Below, in pieces: positions 36,084 through 45,798 of a stretch of 64,000 nucleotides of DNA (the stretch's first letter is position 1; each line of letters begins with the position of its first letter). Under the pieces are notes generated by a model. It did no database searches and was not told the DNA's origin. It saw only the letters and a program-made list of their open reading frames with translations. The position numbers were made by a program, and so were the translations under genes. Origin of the DNA: CADEDV01 sp964437415. Lineage in GTDB: Bacteria; Bacteroidota; Bacteroidia; Chitinophagales; Chitinophagaceae. The stretch lies in contig CAYTGN010000005.1 in NCBI GenBank assembly GCA_964437415.1, positions 1-64,000 of the forward strand, in the 5' to 3' direction.

Positions 36084-39000
36084 TTATTTTGCAGGCATAT
36101 ACTTTTTAAAGACCCTTGACTCCTGTATATATCTTATCGCTTCCGCCTGGAACGCTTCGTTTTGTTTAGCCGGCCCGTTTTGCGAAGTGAAGTAGACGGT
36201 AAGAAACGGGTTGTTCCGGAAATTATGTCCCGGCGATGCCACATCCCTGGAAGATATGACCAGGGCCAGCAACTTTGATTTAGTTGTTGATTCATTATCA
36301 CCGGTTGTGCCGGTCTTTGCATAATAGTAATAAGGATCGCCGTTTTTTAGCAATGCGCCCAAGCCTGCTGCTGTGCCCCTGAACAAAGCTTCTCTCATCC
36401 CGGCAAAAATATTTTCTTTCACCAGTGTTAAATAAGCAGCATATACAATGCTGTTGTCAACATAGAAAGGTGAAAACACGGCTTCCCCGGCATAAGGGTT
36501 TAGTGTGAGATGATAGTTGCGGCTTTGCGATATTAATTTTCCAAACGCTTCGATCATCTTTACCGGTGGTATCATCACCTGGCTGCTGCCTTTTACATGA
36601 CCACGGAAACCTGCCGTAAAAAGATCATACGGAATGCGGTGATCCATTCCTTCGGCCCGCTGATCGAACAATGCATACTCCGGCAATATAAAACCGGAAC
36701 GACGCCAGGCATTTCCAAACAATAACGTATCATACCGCTCCCCTAACAACTCGAAGCCTCTTGCCGCATGGCGGGTATGAATTCCAAAATTGTTATTCAG
36801 TCCTATCGAAACAAAAGAACTGTCTGTTCCGAAATTGGCTTTGCCTCCCGCATAGCCCGGCCAGTGCTGAAACTTATTGAGCCAGTATTGCCGCCCTTTA
36901 TAAGTGAAACTGGGCCAATGAAAACCTGTTGACGGATGCTGAACTGAAAAATGTTTGCTGAGCAGCCCGTTTGCCTGCTGTTTGTTGTAGGAACCGAGAA
37001 GCAACACGTTGGAGTGATAATAATTGTCTGACAGGCGGAGATAATCTGTAACCCGGCTGATGCGGCCATTGTTTTTTTCAAAATCATATTCAGCCACTCT
37101 TTCACCACCATAATAACGCTGCGGCACAGAAAAACCATCACTTGCAAAAGCATCCCAATCCATATCCATTTGTGATGCAATGGCTGCAAAAACTACCGGC
37201 TTCAGCGTAGAACCGGGACCTGGATTCAATCGCAGCAGGTTGATATTGCCAGTCAGTTTGCGCAGTTGTGATTGCGGCACAAAGCCGCCTTCACCACGAA
37301 GCAATTTCAAAAACCGGGCTTTATCGTTCGGATCGGGACGGTCAAACCCTTTGATAAAATCATTCATGGCCAGGATTCGGCCATTCCCATCTGCAATGCA
37401 GATGCCATACTCAGCCCCGGTTTTATAGGAAGGGTCCTGCTGCATCATCCGTTGAATCTTTACAGCCAGTGAATCCATCAATTCCACATCCAGCGACACA
37501 AAAAGATCCTTGTTGGAAACATCAGGATCGGCATAATCGGCAGCAATACTTTCAGCAAAATTCCTTGCCCATACAAATTTTTCACCCAGCGGGTAACTAT
37601 AAAACCTGCTTCCGTTCACATAATAATTCTGCATAAATGCATCCGGCCGGCTGCTGATGAACGTATGGGCATCTCCTTTTTCATCACTTATCTCCAGGTG
37701 ACAAGGATTAGTAAGCAGTAAACTGTCGTTGATGGCCAGTAAACTTTTTCTTCCCTGCTGTGTAATATATACCTGTGAACTTCCTTTGTTGACAAGATAA
37801 AGTTGTTCATACAGGTCGTCTGCCAGTTTCGAACGGAAGACGAGTTGCCAGTTGCTTCCCATCTCTTCCTTCGCTTCATAACTGTGGCCGGAGAGCCGCT
37901 TGCTGATCACAGACCCGTCCTTTGTATTCCACAAAGCGATATTATACACGGTGCTGTCGCCATACACATTGCCTTTCCATGATTGCTGCAAATGCGGCGG
38001 CGGTTCCACCCGGAAATAATTATTGTTCACGGTAAGTTGCGGCTTCCCTGTCTGCAGATCAAGCCAGATCATTCTGTTGCCACTGGTGTGATTTGAAAAA
38101 CCCGAACGGGCATAGTGCAATGCTTCCTGCACAAAAAATTTATTCTCGCCATCAAACCATCCGGCAGCGATCATCTTGCGGAGAGAATCGGCAAATAAAC
38201 GATCTTTCACTGCAGCAGTTGACCGCCTGCTACGCACAGCCGTATCAAAATAATTCATCACTGGTTGCAAATGCTGCTGCACAAAACTGTCCATTTCCTT
38301 GCCAAAGCCATCCACAGAGAATTCCTTATTCTTATTGAATACCGGTTTTATCAAAAACAACAGGAAAGCCAGCCCGGCAAAAACCATCAAACCGGGCAAT
38401 TGTTTTTTCCGGTTGGAATAATACTCCAGCGGGATTTTTCCAAACAATATAACAGCCGCTACAATGAGTACAGCAGGAAAAATGACGGATTGCTTGCTGA
38501 GGATACTTGCAAAAGGAAGGTCTTGCCCGAAAAAGATATAACGACCCGTGGCCGCCAGCGATACCAGCAAAGCCGTCAGCATTAAATAATTCAATATGGA
38601 AAAACCGGTGGTGATGACAGGGTAATGACTGTTGATACGATTGGTGAAATCCGGGTAGAGTTTGTAAAACGAAGCGAGCAGCACCGCCGGCAGCAACAGC
38701 AGCAACACAAAAAGCAGGACAGACCATTTACCATGCTCTGCTATCATGAAGCGGCTAGCCACCAAGTCAGTGGCCTGTGCATTGTATTTCGCTCCCTTAT
38801 GTTGCGGCGCATGTGGCAGCAAATGAAACCCTGCCTGTTTCGCCACCGGGTTATTTCTTTCATCAATAAAAGTGTTGATGAACCACTGGTTCTGCGCCGC
38901 CCTGATAACCGGCTCATAGGTTTTCCCATCATCATAGGCACTGCTGATCACCTCATCGGCCGGTTTCACCAGCACATCAATCCTGTATTTGGTCATGCTT

Positions 39001-41327
39001 GCTTTGGAAATGATCTTTTCTTTCGGGAAAAAGAAAAAGGCAACAGCAAAAAGGATAACAGGTGTGATAACAGCGATCAGCTTTTTTCTTGCAACAGGCA
39101 ATCCTGTGATGATCCGCAGCAGTTGCCATGTCAGCGCAATGGCAAAAAAAGCATAGCCTGCAATATAGGCCCACGAAGGAAGATTGAGCAGGTAACCGAA
39201 TACATAAGGGGCAAAAAGAAGATTTAGTGCAAAAGCAGCTAGGTATAAAAACCCTGCAACAGCAAACAACATTGCATTGCGCCGGCTGCCGGCCGATAAT
39301 CCTGCAATAGCAAAATTGATACAGAGAAAAGCTTCATTGAACAAAAGGAAATTGAGAAACACAATAGAAAATCCAATATCAATAAAAGCAAATACGGCCA
39401 GCAGGCTGATGGACAGAACTAATTTAACAGGATTGCTGACTAGCATATGGTCTGTGCTACCTGTGTCAACTGACCACCAGCTTTTGGCAGCAGTGGCTGC
39501 CAGTGGCGAATGGCGGTATGCGATGTAACCAAATACAAACCAGGCCAGCACCAGTCCAAGGGCAAGATGTCGGCAAACGCCGGGGTCATAGTTACTAAAA
39601 GCTGCAAGGCCGGCGCTAAAAAACAAAAGTAAAAACCAGGCTGAGAAGAAGATAAGCTTCGGCGACATCCGTTTTAGCAGCGGAATTTGTTGCCGTCCCC
39701 GGTCTGCAATACTGTTCAGTTTCTCTTCTATGGAAAAGTTGCCATTGTTTTCCCTGCGGAAAAATTGCCTGATGAACCCATATCCTTTCTTCAATGTGCC
39801 AAAACCAAACACAATAGCGAGCATCAGAGTTGCGAGGACAATGATGCCAAAATTCCAAAAACTGTTTAGTTGTTGCAGCGATGGAATATCCATCTCTTCA
39901 TAAGGCGGAAAACTTTTGTAGCGCCAGTAAAGAAAGAAACGTGTTGTCAGTAACAATAAAGTGATTGTGGCCAGTAATTGCCATACCCAGTTGACCGGTT
40001 CTTCTTTTTTAATCAAAGCCGTAAGCAACACCATCAGGATGAAAAAACCAAGTGATCCAAAGATCAATCCCTGCCAGGCGCCGGAAGAAATATTTTTGCT
40101 GCCCAGTTTCCAGTTGTAAGTGTTTTGCAGCGAAAACAACCATTCTGCTCCCGCCGCAGTGGGAACAACCAGTGTTTTATCTTCCCAACGGGTCTTCGCC
40201 CCAAGGGCAAGTGGTTGCACTTTTATATCCGGTTGATGATCTTTTCCCGCCTTCTTATAAGTGAGCAGCAAAGGAGCGAACCGGTAATTACTGTCCGTAT
40301 GCTGAAACATGAACCCTTCCCTGAACACAGCAGGCATCTGCAGCATGTCTTTGGAAGAAGAAACTAGAAACTTGCTCACCCGGCGGGATTCCCAGTTGTC
40401 ACGGTTCTCCTCTGTCAGCGGGTAAGATCGTGGCCAGCTATATAGAAGGGATAAACTCATGTCTTTGTTTACCGCAATCTTAAAACGGTTGTTGTTGCCG
40501 GAAGAAAATGCGACACCCCAAGCCACGGCACTGTTGGGTTCTATTGCCGCCGAAAATGTCAGGTGCCCGGCTGTGATCTTTTCTGTGTTGTAACTGATGT
40601 CAGTTGCAAAACGGAACAATCTTCCCGAGACAAAAAACAGCAGTGCAGTTTGTTTTTCCATTCCCGGTTCGCTACGCAAAAGATAAATACGCCGGAGACT
40701 GTTACTGATTCCTTCATGGGCATGAAGACCAGAATTGATAAACGCTTCATTATCCCTGAACAGTTCCCAAACCGCTATGCCTTTTCTTATCGGCTTATTC
40801 GCTTTGAAAGTTTGTTCCCCGGTCTGTAACTCAACATCATTGCCCGGCAATGACTTTACCTGGATAATGCTATTGCCGGTTTTAAAAGAAAGAACATGCC
40901 CCTCAGCTGGGAAGGTTTTTGAGATGAGCCTGAACCGCCCCGTTTCATTCACATAAAAAGGCTCTTCGCTATACCGGGCTTCAACAAGCGGTTTTTCATT
41001 TTTCAGTGTAAATACAAACCGGTTAAAGGGATTGCTCCTTACAGATGTATCGCTGTTGCCCAGCACCAGGCTGTCTTTTGAACGAAAGCCTTCATGCCGA
41101 ATAAAATGGTGGTCTAGATTGCTGAAGCTTTTCAGCGAAAGCGGTGCATTGATATTGATCCACAGAAAACCAATACAGGCCATGCCTATGACAAAAAAGG
41201 CAATGGAGAAGCGGCCACCGCGGTTTCGTTGTTGTGTAAACTGCCGGTAGTGCCACATGCTATACAACAACAATACTGCAATGGCAAAAAGGTAAAGAAA
41301 ACCGAGACTGGTAAGGAATTTGAGCAT
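36084..41327 (-). CDS. SEDS-like/penicillin-binding transpeptidase fusion protein
   Basis: 1747 residues. Two N-terminal TM helices, then an extracytoplasmic region to about 405, then about a dozen helices (about 410-1000). This bundle holds SEDS-like (RodA/FtsW) marks: KYRIDVLVKPADEV near 780, a loop ATDLVASRFMIAEHGKW with Asp854 at the place of the essential SEDS Asp, and GQDLPFASILSKQS near 935 like the TG.PLPF.S.GGSS motif. A second extracytoplasmic region (1000-1265) leads to a penicillin-binding transpeptidase domain with SxxK (Ser1373, STLK), SxN (Ser1433-Asp-Asn1435) and KTGT (Lys1671). It could both polymerise and crosslink peptidoglycan. The coding frame is intact. It starts 6 bp after the coiled-coil gene, last in a four-gene operon. 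The PBP part is sure; SEDS homology is inference from motifs. Confidence 0.8.
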   Translation of the reverse strand: MLKFLTSLGFLYLFAIAVLLLYSMWHYRQFTQQRNRGGRFSIAFFVIGMACIGFLWININAPLSLKSFSNLDHHFIRHEGFRSKDSLVLGNSDTSVRSNPFNRFVFTLKNEKPLVEARYSEEPFYVNETGRFRLISKTFPAEGHVLSFKTGNSIIQVKSLPGNDVELQTGEQTFKANKPIRKGIAVWELFRDNEAFINSGLHAHEGISNSLRRIYLLRSEPGMEKQTALLFFVSGRLFRFATDISYNTEKITAGHLTFSAAIEPNSAVAWGVAFSSGNNNRFKIAVNKDMSLSLLYSWPRSYPLTEENRDNWESRRVSKFLVSSSKDMLQMPAVFREGFMFQHTDSNYRFAPLLLTYKKAGKDHQPDIKVQPLALGAKTRWEDKTLVVPTAAGAEWLFSLQNTYNWKLGSKNISSGAWQGLIFGSLGFFILMVLLTALIKKEEPVNWVWQLLATITLLLLTTRFFLYWRYKSFPPYEEMDIPSLQQLNSFWNFGIIVLATLMLAIVFGFGTLKKGYGFIRQFFRRENNGNFSIEEKLNSIADRGRQQIPLLKRMSPKLIFFSAWFLLLFFSAGLAAFSNYDPGVCRHLALGLVLAWFVFGYIAYRHSPLAATAAKSWWSVDTGSTDHMLVSNPVKLVLSISLLAVFAFIDIGFSIVFLNFLLFNEAFLCINFAIAGLSAGSRRNAMLFAVAGFLYLAAFALNLLFAPYVFGYLLNLPSWAYIAGYAFFAIALTWQLLRIITGLPVARKKLIAVITPVILFAVAFFFFPKEKIISKASMTKYRIDVLVKPADEVISSAYDDGKTYEPVIRAAQNQWFINTFIDERNNPVAKQAGFHLLPHAPQHKGAKYNAQATDLVASRFMIAEHGKWSVLLFVLLLLLPAVLLASFYKLYPDFTNRINSHYPVITTGFSILNYLMLTALLVSLAATGRYIFFGQDLPFASILSKQSVIFPAVLIVAAVILFGKIPLEYYSNRKKQLPGLMVFAGLAFLLFLIKPVFNKNKEFSVDGFGKEMDSFVQQHLQPVMNYFDTAVRSRRSTAAVKDRLFADSLRKMIAAGWFDGENKFFVQEALHYARSGFSNHTSGNRMIWLDLQTGKPQLTVNNNYFRVEPPPHLQQSWKGNVYGDSTVYNIALWNTKDGSVISKRLSGHSYEAKEEMGSNWQLVFRSKLADDLYEQLYLVNKGSSQVYITQQGRKSLLAINDSLLLTNPCHLEISDEKGDAHTFISSRPDAFMQNYYVNGSRFYSYPLGEKFVWARNFAESIAADYADPDVSNKDLFVSLDVELMDSLAVKIQRMMQQDPSYKTGAEYGICIADGNGRILAMNDFIKGFDRPDPNDKARFLKLLRGEGGFVPQSQLRKLTGNINLLRLNPGPGSTLKPVVFAAIASQMDMDWDAFASDGFSVPQRYYGGERVAEYDFEKNNGRISRVTDYLRLSDNYYHSNVLLLGSYNKQQANGLLSKHFSVQHPSTGFHWPSFTYKGRQYWLNKFQHWPGYAGGKANFGTDSSFVSIGLNNNFGIHTRHAARGFELLGERYDTLLFGNAWRRSGFILPEYALFDQRAEGMDHRIPYDLFTAGFRGHVKGSSQVMIPPVKMIEAFGKLISQSRNYHLTLNPYAGEAVFSPFYVDNSIVYAAYLTLVKENIFAGMREALFRGTAAGLGALLKNGDPYYYYAKTGTTGDNESTTKSKLLALVISSRDVASPGHNFRNNPFLTVYFTSQNGPAKQNEAFQAEAIRYIQESRVFKKYMPAK

Positions 41328-41333
41328 AGCTTA

Positions 41334-42350
41334 TCAGGAAAGGTTCAGGTTAGTTTCATCAAAAACAGGATAGGCAAGGTGGCGGATATTCATTTTATCA
41401 AGCGCCATGCGAAGGGCCAATGCACGGCTGCCATGTTCCGTATTCAGCTCTTTCAGCAATGAAAGATCAAGACCATTGCCATTGCTGAATCCTTTGATCC
41501 GTTCCACCATTTTACCACCCACGGATAATTCATTTACCCGCAGGTATAGGTATTCTGTATATAAAAATGATAATGACAACAACAATTGCAGCACTTTCTC
41601 ACTATCCTCTTTGCTGATCTTTGCGGGGTTGTTCTTATTGGCATCAACTATGGCAATAACAGGTTTCAGAAAATGATCGTAGGCATACACAGCTACCGAT
41701 CTTTCTGTGTCAAGAAATCCCTTGAGAAGAGCCGATTCAGTTTTTGCCCGGTCATAGCCGGGATAATTTTTAATCTTATAAACACTTACAATATGCTGTT
41801 TCAATCCTTCGTAGTCCTCTTTTGCCTGACTGTACTCCTTTACCAATGCAGTAAGCCGTTGATTTTCCTGTTGCAGCTTTTCCAGTTCAGCCAGTATGTT
41901 AACAGATTTTTTTTCTACCTGTAAATTTGATTTCGCATCCTTCTCCTTGTTTTTCGATCCTTCAGCCAGCATTGCAAACTCCAGTTGGCTCACCTGGCGG
42001 TTCAGGTAAACAACTGTTTTCCTGAAACGGTTTTGATTGCGCAGCAAGAAATATAACAGAACAATGATGAACAACAGCGCTGCCAGCATCGCAATCATCC
42101 ATGGAGACACCGAGGCTTCTACTTTTTCCTTTTCCTGTTCAGGTTCACTTTGCTGCTGCAGTTTGAGTGAATCAAGACGAAGCTGCATCATCGAATCCAT
42201 CTCAGAACGAAGGATCACCGGGTTACGGTTATTCTTTTCCAGTTGTGTGAGTGTGTCCACGATGCGGATTTGCTTCCTGTCGGGTTGCTGTGCCTGCACA
42301 ACAACCGCCATCAGGCAGAAAAACACCAGAATTATTGATTTGTATTGCAT
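41334..42350 (-). CDS. Membrane-anchored coiled-coil protein
   Basis: 338 residues. N-terminal signal peptide (1-20), a Gln/Glu-rich region, one TM helix (PWMIAMLAALLFIIVLLYFLLR, 83-104), then a coiled coil (about 112-190: NRQVSQLEFAMLAEG...LAELEKLQQENQRLTALV) and a helical C-terminal domain (about 200-325). With a cleaved signal plus TM, the C-terminal part should be cytoplasmic. No family recognised. It lies between the ASKHA ATPase (11 bp) and the SEDS/PBP fusion (6 bp) and may link the two across the membrane; that role is inference. Confidence 0.7.
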   Translation of the reverse strand: MQYKSIILVFFCLMAVVVQAQQPDRKQIRIVDTLTQLEKNNRNPVILRSEMDSMMQLRLDSLKLQQQSEPEQEKEKVEASVSPWMIAMLAALLFIIVLLYFLLRNQNRFRKTVVYLNRQVSQLEFAMLAEGSKNKEKDAKSNLQVEKKSVNILAELEKLQQENQRLTALVKEYSQAKEDYEGLKQHIVSVYKIKNYPGYDRAKTESALLKGFLDTERSVAVYAYDHFLKPVIAIVDANKNNPAKISKEDSEKVLQLLLSLSFLYTEYLYLRVNELSVGGKMVERIKGFSNGNGLDLSLLKELNTEHGSRALALRMALDKMNIRHLAYPVFDETNLNLS

Positions 42351-42361
42351 GGTCTGGATTT

Positions 42362-44740
42362 TCAGAATTGAAAAAATTGAAGAATGCCCTGTCTTTTCTT
42401 TACCGGCTTTATCACCCTATTCTCCCTTTGCTTCATCATATCATCGTGAAGCAATGCAACAGGCACGGGTTCGCTGTTGCAGGCGGGAAACATGGAGATC
42501 GTTTTCATATCCTGCAATGGTGAATGCACTTCTGCCGCAGCAGTGAGAATGCTGTTCAGAGACCGCACATCTTTCACCCGCTGGTTATCCATCAGCCGCA
42601 GGTAAATATTGTCACGGGTAAAATGCACATCCATTGTTTTGTTTCTGAATGAGGTTAGTTGCTGATTGTTCCGGCGAACTAACGAAGTGTTGTATAATAT
42701 GTCATTGCCCGGCTCTATCTTGATTCCCCGGTAGAGATAGAGATTATTGTTCAGTACATCATTGTTCTTCGACAATCCCTCTTTTTTGTCAATCGGGATA
42801 CCGGTGAAATCCGTGATCTTATAAGCGCCGCTGAAGGCGCCATATACGGCAATATTCTTATTGTTTACCGAACGGCCAGACGGTACTGTGTGCAGCGCAA
42901 CGGTTTCACCCAGCAGTTCCTTCATCGCTGCTTCGAGTTTAGCCCTCAATTCATCAAAATAAAATGCCCTGCCGCTGAGCATCACCACCCTGATACGGCG
43001 ACGGATGTCTTTACTAAGCACATCTTTTATACTGGCAACGATACTATGTACAATACAATCAGTGGCTTTGCTGATCAATCCCGTCACTTCCTCGTCCCAG
43101 CGAATGTTCCTGTTCTTAAGTATGGCCTCTGCATACTGCAATAATGTTGCCTGGTCTTTATACAAAGTTCCGATCCGTCTTTCTGTGCTTTGTGAATCTT
43201 CAGCGATCTGTGCAAAAGCAACAAGCCCTACCGGTTGCAGCCGGTTATAATTCTTTTTGCAATCTTCTATGAACTGGATAAAATTGAGTACATCGGCAGT
43301 CAGGTTTTGACCGAGAATGTGACGGTTAATGAAATCCTTTACCGCAATGGCATTGCTGCCAGGTATGGCCCTCAACAGCAGTGTGAGAAAATCCTCTGCA
43401 AAACCATAGGACAATACATTGCCTGCGCCGGCAAAACCTGTTCTGAAAAAACTCGAATAATTTTCGTTGTCATCCGCCAGCAGCATGGAAATATCTGTAG
43501 TGCCTTTGCCACAATCAATCACCAATGCCATTTCTCCGTTTGCAAGTTTTATATCCGCTGCATGGGTTTGCTGGTAGCCCATAAATGCCGCATCACTTTC
43601 CGAAATGGTTTCATATTCCACATACAGGCTGTCTTCTGACAACTGCAATGAATGAAGCAAAGCAGCGGTCCGTTTTCTTAATTCATTCAGCAGCTCAAAC
43701 ACATCATGTTGCGTATAAATATTCGGCACCAGCAGGGTAACAATAATACCTCCATGCTGAAAACCGGGTTTGGTGCTGATCATCAGCCGCAGCATCCTGA
43801 GCAGCACGGCGCTGATCAATTCTTTTTTATGAGACCGGATACTGTAATCTTCAGAACGGTTTTCAAAAGACAGCTGGAGGCTTTTTTCAATTCCCAGCTT
43901 CAGGTTGGGAACGATCTCGTAATTGTCACGAAAATCAACCTGCGTTGCAGCAATCTCCTGCCTTGTGATGAAAAGCCGTATCTCATCGCCACTGATCTTA
44001 TCGCTGAAATTGAAGGGGAAATTCTCTCTCTCCTTTCCACTGAATTTTTTCTTCACTGCATAAAATGAACGATAAAGCAGCGGCTGCCCGGGTTCATTGT
44101 TCAAAAAATCTTCCCGTTTCCAGTGGCGGCTGTTATCCGTAAGCGACAACTGGCTGATAACATTCTCCAGGATATCATACTGCATCACGGCAGGCTCAGG
44201 TCCGCAATTTTTATAGCCGATCTGGCTGGCTTCACTACCAAAGTCAATAACTACACGATGGCATTGCAGCGATGGTACAATGGAAAAAAGAAAGCTGCCG
44301 GAATAAGATTCTTCTTCACTTACCCGGAAAGTGATGGTAACAGGGAATGCTGTCATCTCCACCCGGCTCTTGTAAAAACCCAGTACCATTCTTTTTTGTG
44401 CCGCAGAATAATCGAGCCGCAAACCGCTTTCTTCATCCTGCGATGATTCAACCTGGAACTGGCTGCTTTTTTCAATAATGAGCTCAATGCCCGACTCATT
44501 CTTTTGAAGCGATACCCGGCATTCCTTTAGCGGAATATCCTGGTTGCCCGAAGGACCCATCTGGTTCAACGAAACTTTTGAGGGATCTTCCAACGTAATC
44601 AGCGGGGTGAGCACCCTGTCATCCGCATAGGCAACAAAATTGAAATCATACTCTCCGGCATCCCGGCTGATTGTTTTATCAAGCCTTGCTACAAAATAGC
44701 GGTCGCTGCGGATGAGAAGAGGCAAATAGTACAGGTTCAT
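42362..44740 (-). CDS. Hsp70/actin-like (ASKHA) ATPase
   Basis: 792 residues, no TM helix. A beta-rich N-terminal domain (about 1-160) precedes an ASKHA nucleotide-binding core: phosphate-1 VVIDFGSEASQIGY (Asp166), phosphate-2 LVIDCGKGTTDISML (Asp409), and an adenosine-type motif VVMLSGRAFYF near 620 followed by NIAVYGAFSGAYK. The architecture recalls SrfB-type and other divergent Hsp70/actin relatives rather than DnaK, MreB or FtsA. The C-terminal end (VIKPVKKRQGILQFFQF) is basic and amphipathic, like a membrane-targeting tail. The ATG at 44740 leaves 20 bp after the upstream gene; 44779 would overlap it. Confidence 0.72.
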   Translation of the reverse strand: MNLYYLPLLIRSDRYFVARLDKTISRDAGEYDFNFVAYADDRVLTPLITLEDPSKVSLNQMGPSGNQDIPLKECRVSLQKNESGIELIIEKSSQFQVESSQDEESGLRLDYSAAQKRMVLGFYKSRVEMTAFPVTITFRVSEEESYSGSFLFSIVPSLQCHRVVIDFGSEASQIGYKNCGPEPAVMQYDILENVISQLSLTDNSRHWKREDFLNNEPGQPLLYRSFYAVKKKFSGKERENFPFNFSDKISGDEIRLFITRQEIAATQVDFRDNYEIVPNLKLGIEKSLQLSFENRSEDYSIRSHKKELISAVLLRMLRLMISTKPGFQHGGIIVTLLVPNIYTQHDVFELLNELRKRTAALLHSLQLSEDSLYVEYETISESDAAFMGYQQTHAADIKLANGEMALVIDCGKGTTDISMLLADDNENYSSFFRTGFAGAGNVLSYGFAEDFLTLLLRAIPGSNAIAVKDFINRHILGQNLTADVLNFIQFIEDCKKNYNRLQPVGLVAFAQIAEDSQSTERRIGTLYKDQATLLQYAEAILKNRNIRWDEEVTGLISKATDCIVHSIVASIKDVLSKDIRRRIRVVMLSGRAFYFDELRAKLEAAMKELLGETVALHTVPSGRSVNNKNIAVYGAFSGAYKITDFTGIPIDKKEGLSKNNDVLNNNLYLYRGIKIEPGNDILYNTSLVRRNNQQLTSFRNKTMDVHFTRDNIYLRLMDNQRVKDVRSLNSILTAAAEVHSPLQDMKTISMFPACNSEPVPVALLHDDMMKQRENRVIKPVKKRQGILQFFQF

Positions 44741-44760
44741 GGTAGAGTGGTTTAAGGATT

Positions 44761-45582
44761 TTATTCGCGGCAAAACCACCTGTCGGCGGGGTTGCCATAA
44801 TTACTTTCTTTATCGGCGGCATAACAAAAGTTGAAACTCTTTGCCCTTATGTATTGAAAAGACACAGAAAGGCTATCACCTTTGTAGCCGTTCTCTATAA
44901 CTCGTTTTGCTGCCTTAGCATAACTGATACCAGAAAGATGGAAGGTATCAGCCCGGCTCAGTTCCTCTTTTTTCCATATGCTCACTTCCACAATTGCTTC
45001 GTCAATATGATAGCCGGTGGTGTTATCAATACTGAGTTCTATACCGTGAAACCGGGTGTTTCCGTTGGCTGTATCTCTCTCTGTATTTAATTGCAACAAT
45101 ATCCTTTCGGGCCATGTGTTGCGGATCCGAAGATTTGTTTTTGTGACTTTATCCAATTTTGTTCCTCTTGCTGATTCCAATGCCAGCAGTAATGAATCTG
45201 CATTGAGCATAGGAACATTGGCAGGCCGTGATGCCATGATCTGCAAAGGCTGCGCTTTTTCCCATTTGATACGGGTAAAATTATAAACCAGGAATACGGT
45301 GACTCCTGCCAATGTAATAAGTATTGCTCTTTTGAGCCAGCCATTCCGGCGAACGGGAACAGCCTTTATTTTCTCTGCAGGCTTTTCTATATTGTTCTTT
45401 ACAGGCAACTGGCGACGGGAACCTTTTTTATAATCAGCATAACTGATCCATTCACAGGTGCTGAACAGCCAGATGCGGACTCCTGATGGATCTTGTGACG
45501 CTGCGATAAGTGAATCCAACTCCTCTTTTGTCTCAACTTCCCTCACTTCATTCGTTCCGTCGGTGAACAAATATTTAATCAT
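44761..45582 (-). CDS. Bitopic membrane protein, first gene of the SEDS/PBP operon
   Basis: 273 residues. A cytoplasmic N-terminal domain of about 80 residues (DPSGVRIWLFSTCEWISYADYKKG, loosely like GYF_2/DUF4339-type small domains) is followed by a basic stop-transfer and one TM helix (83-103), then a 170-residue extracytoplasmic domain with strands (HGIELSIDNTTGYHIDEAIVEVSIWKKE) and three Cys near the end. No family recognised. It is upstream of the ASKHA ATPase by 20 bp and presumably belongs to the same machine. Confidence 0.7.
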   Translation of the reverse strand: MIKYLFTDGTNEVREVETKEELDSLIAASQDPSGVRIWLFSTCEWISYADYKKGSRRQLPVKNNIEKPAEKIKAVPVRRNGWLKRAILITLAGVTVFLVYNFTRIKWEKAQPLQIMASRPANVPMLNADSLLLALESARGTKLDKVTKTNLRIRNTWPERILLQLNTERDTANGNTRFHGIELSIDNTTGYHIDEAIVEVSIWKKEELSRADTFHLSGISYAKAAKRVIENGYKGDSLSVSFQYIRAKSFNFCYAADKESNYGNPADRWFCRE

Positions 45583-45798
45583 GCCGGGAAATATGTATGT
45601 GGTTTAAGCGTAAAAAAGGCTCAGATCGGAGTTGATTTTGAATTGAGCCGAAAATTACAGCAGTCATTTGTTTCTAAAATGATGCGAAAGGAGTTACAAC
45701 AAAACTTTATGAATAGGAAAATGATGGCCTCCGGGTTCTTATGATTTTGTAAACAAAAGATTCACGGGTTACTTATACTAAAGGGAAAAGTCAGAGGT

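Noticed and set aside
38625..39227. 200-codon plus-strand frame within the SEDS/PBP gene
   Set aside because: It is antisense to an intact coding sequence and has no family features.
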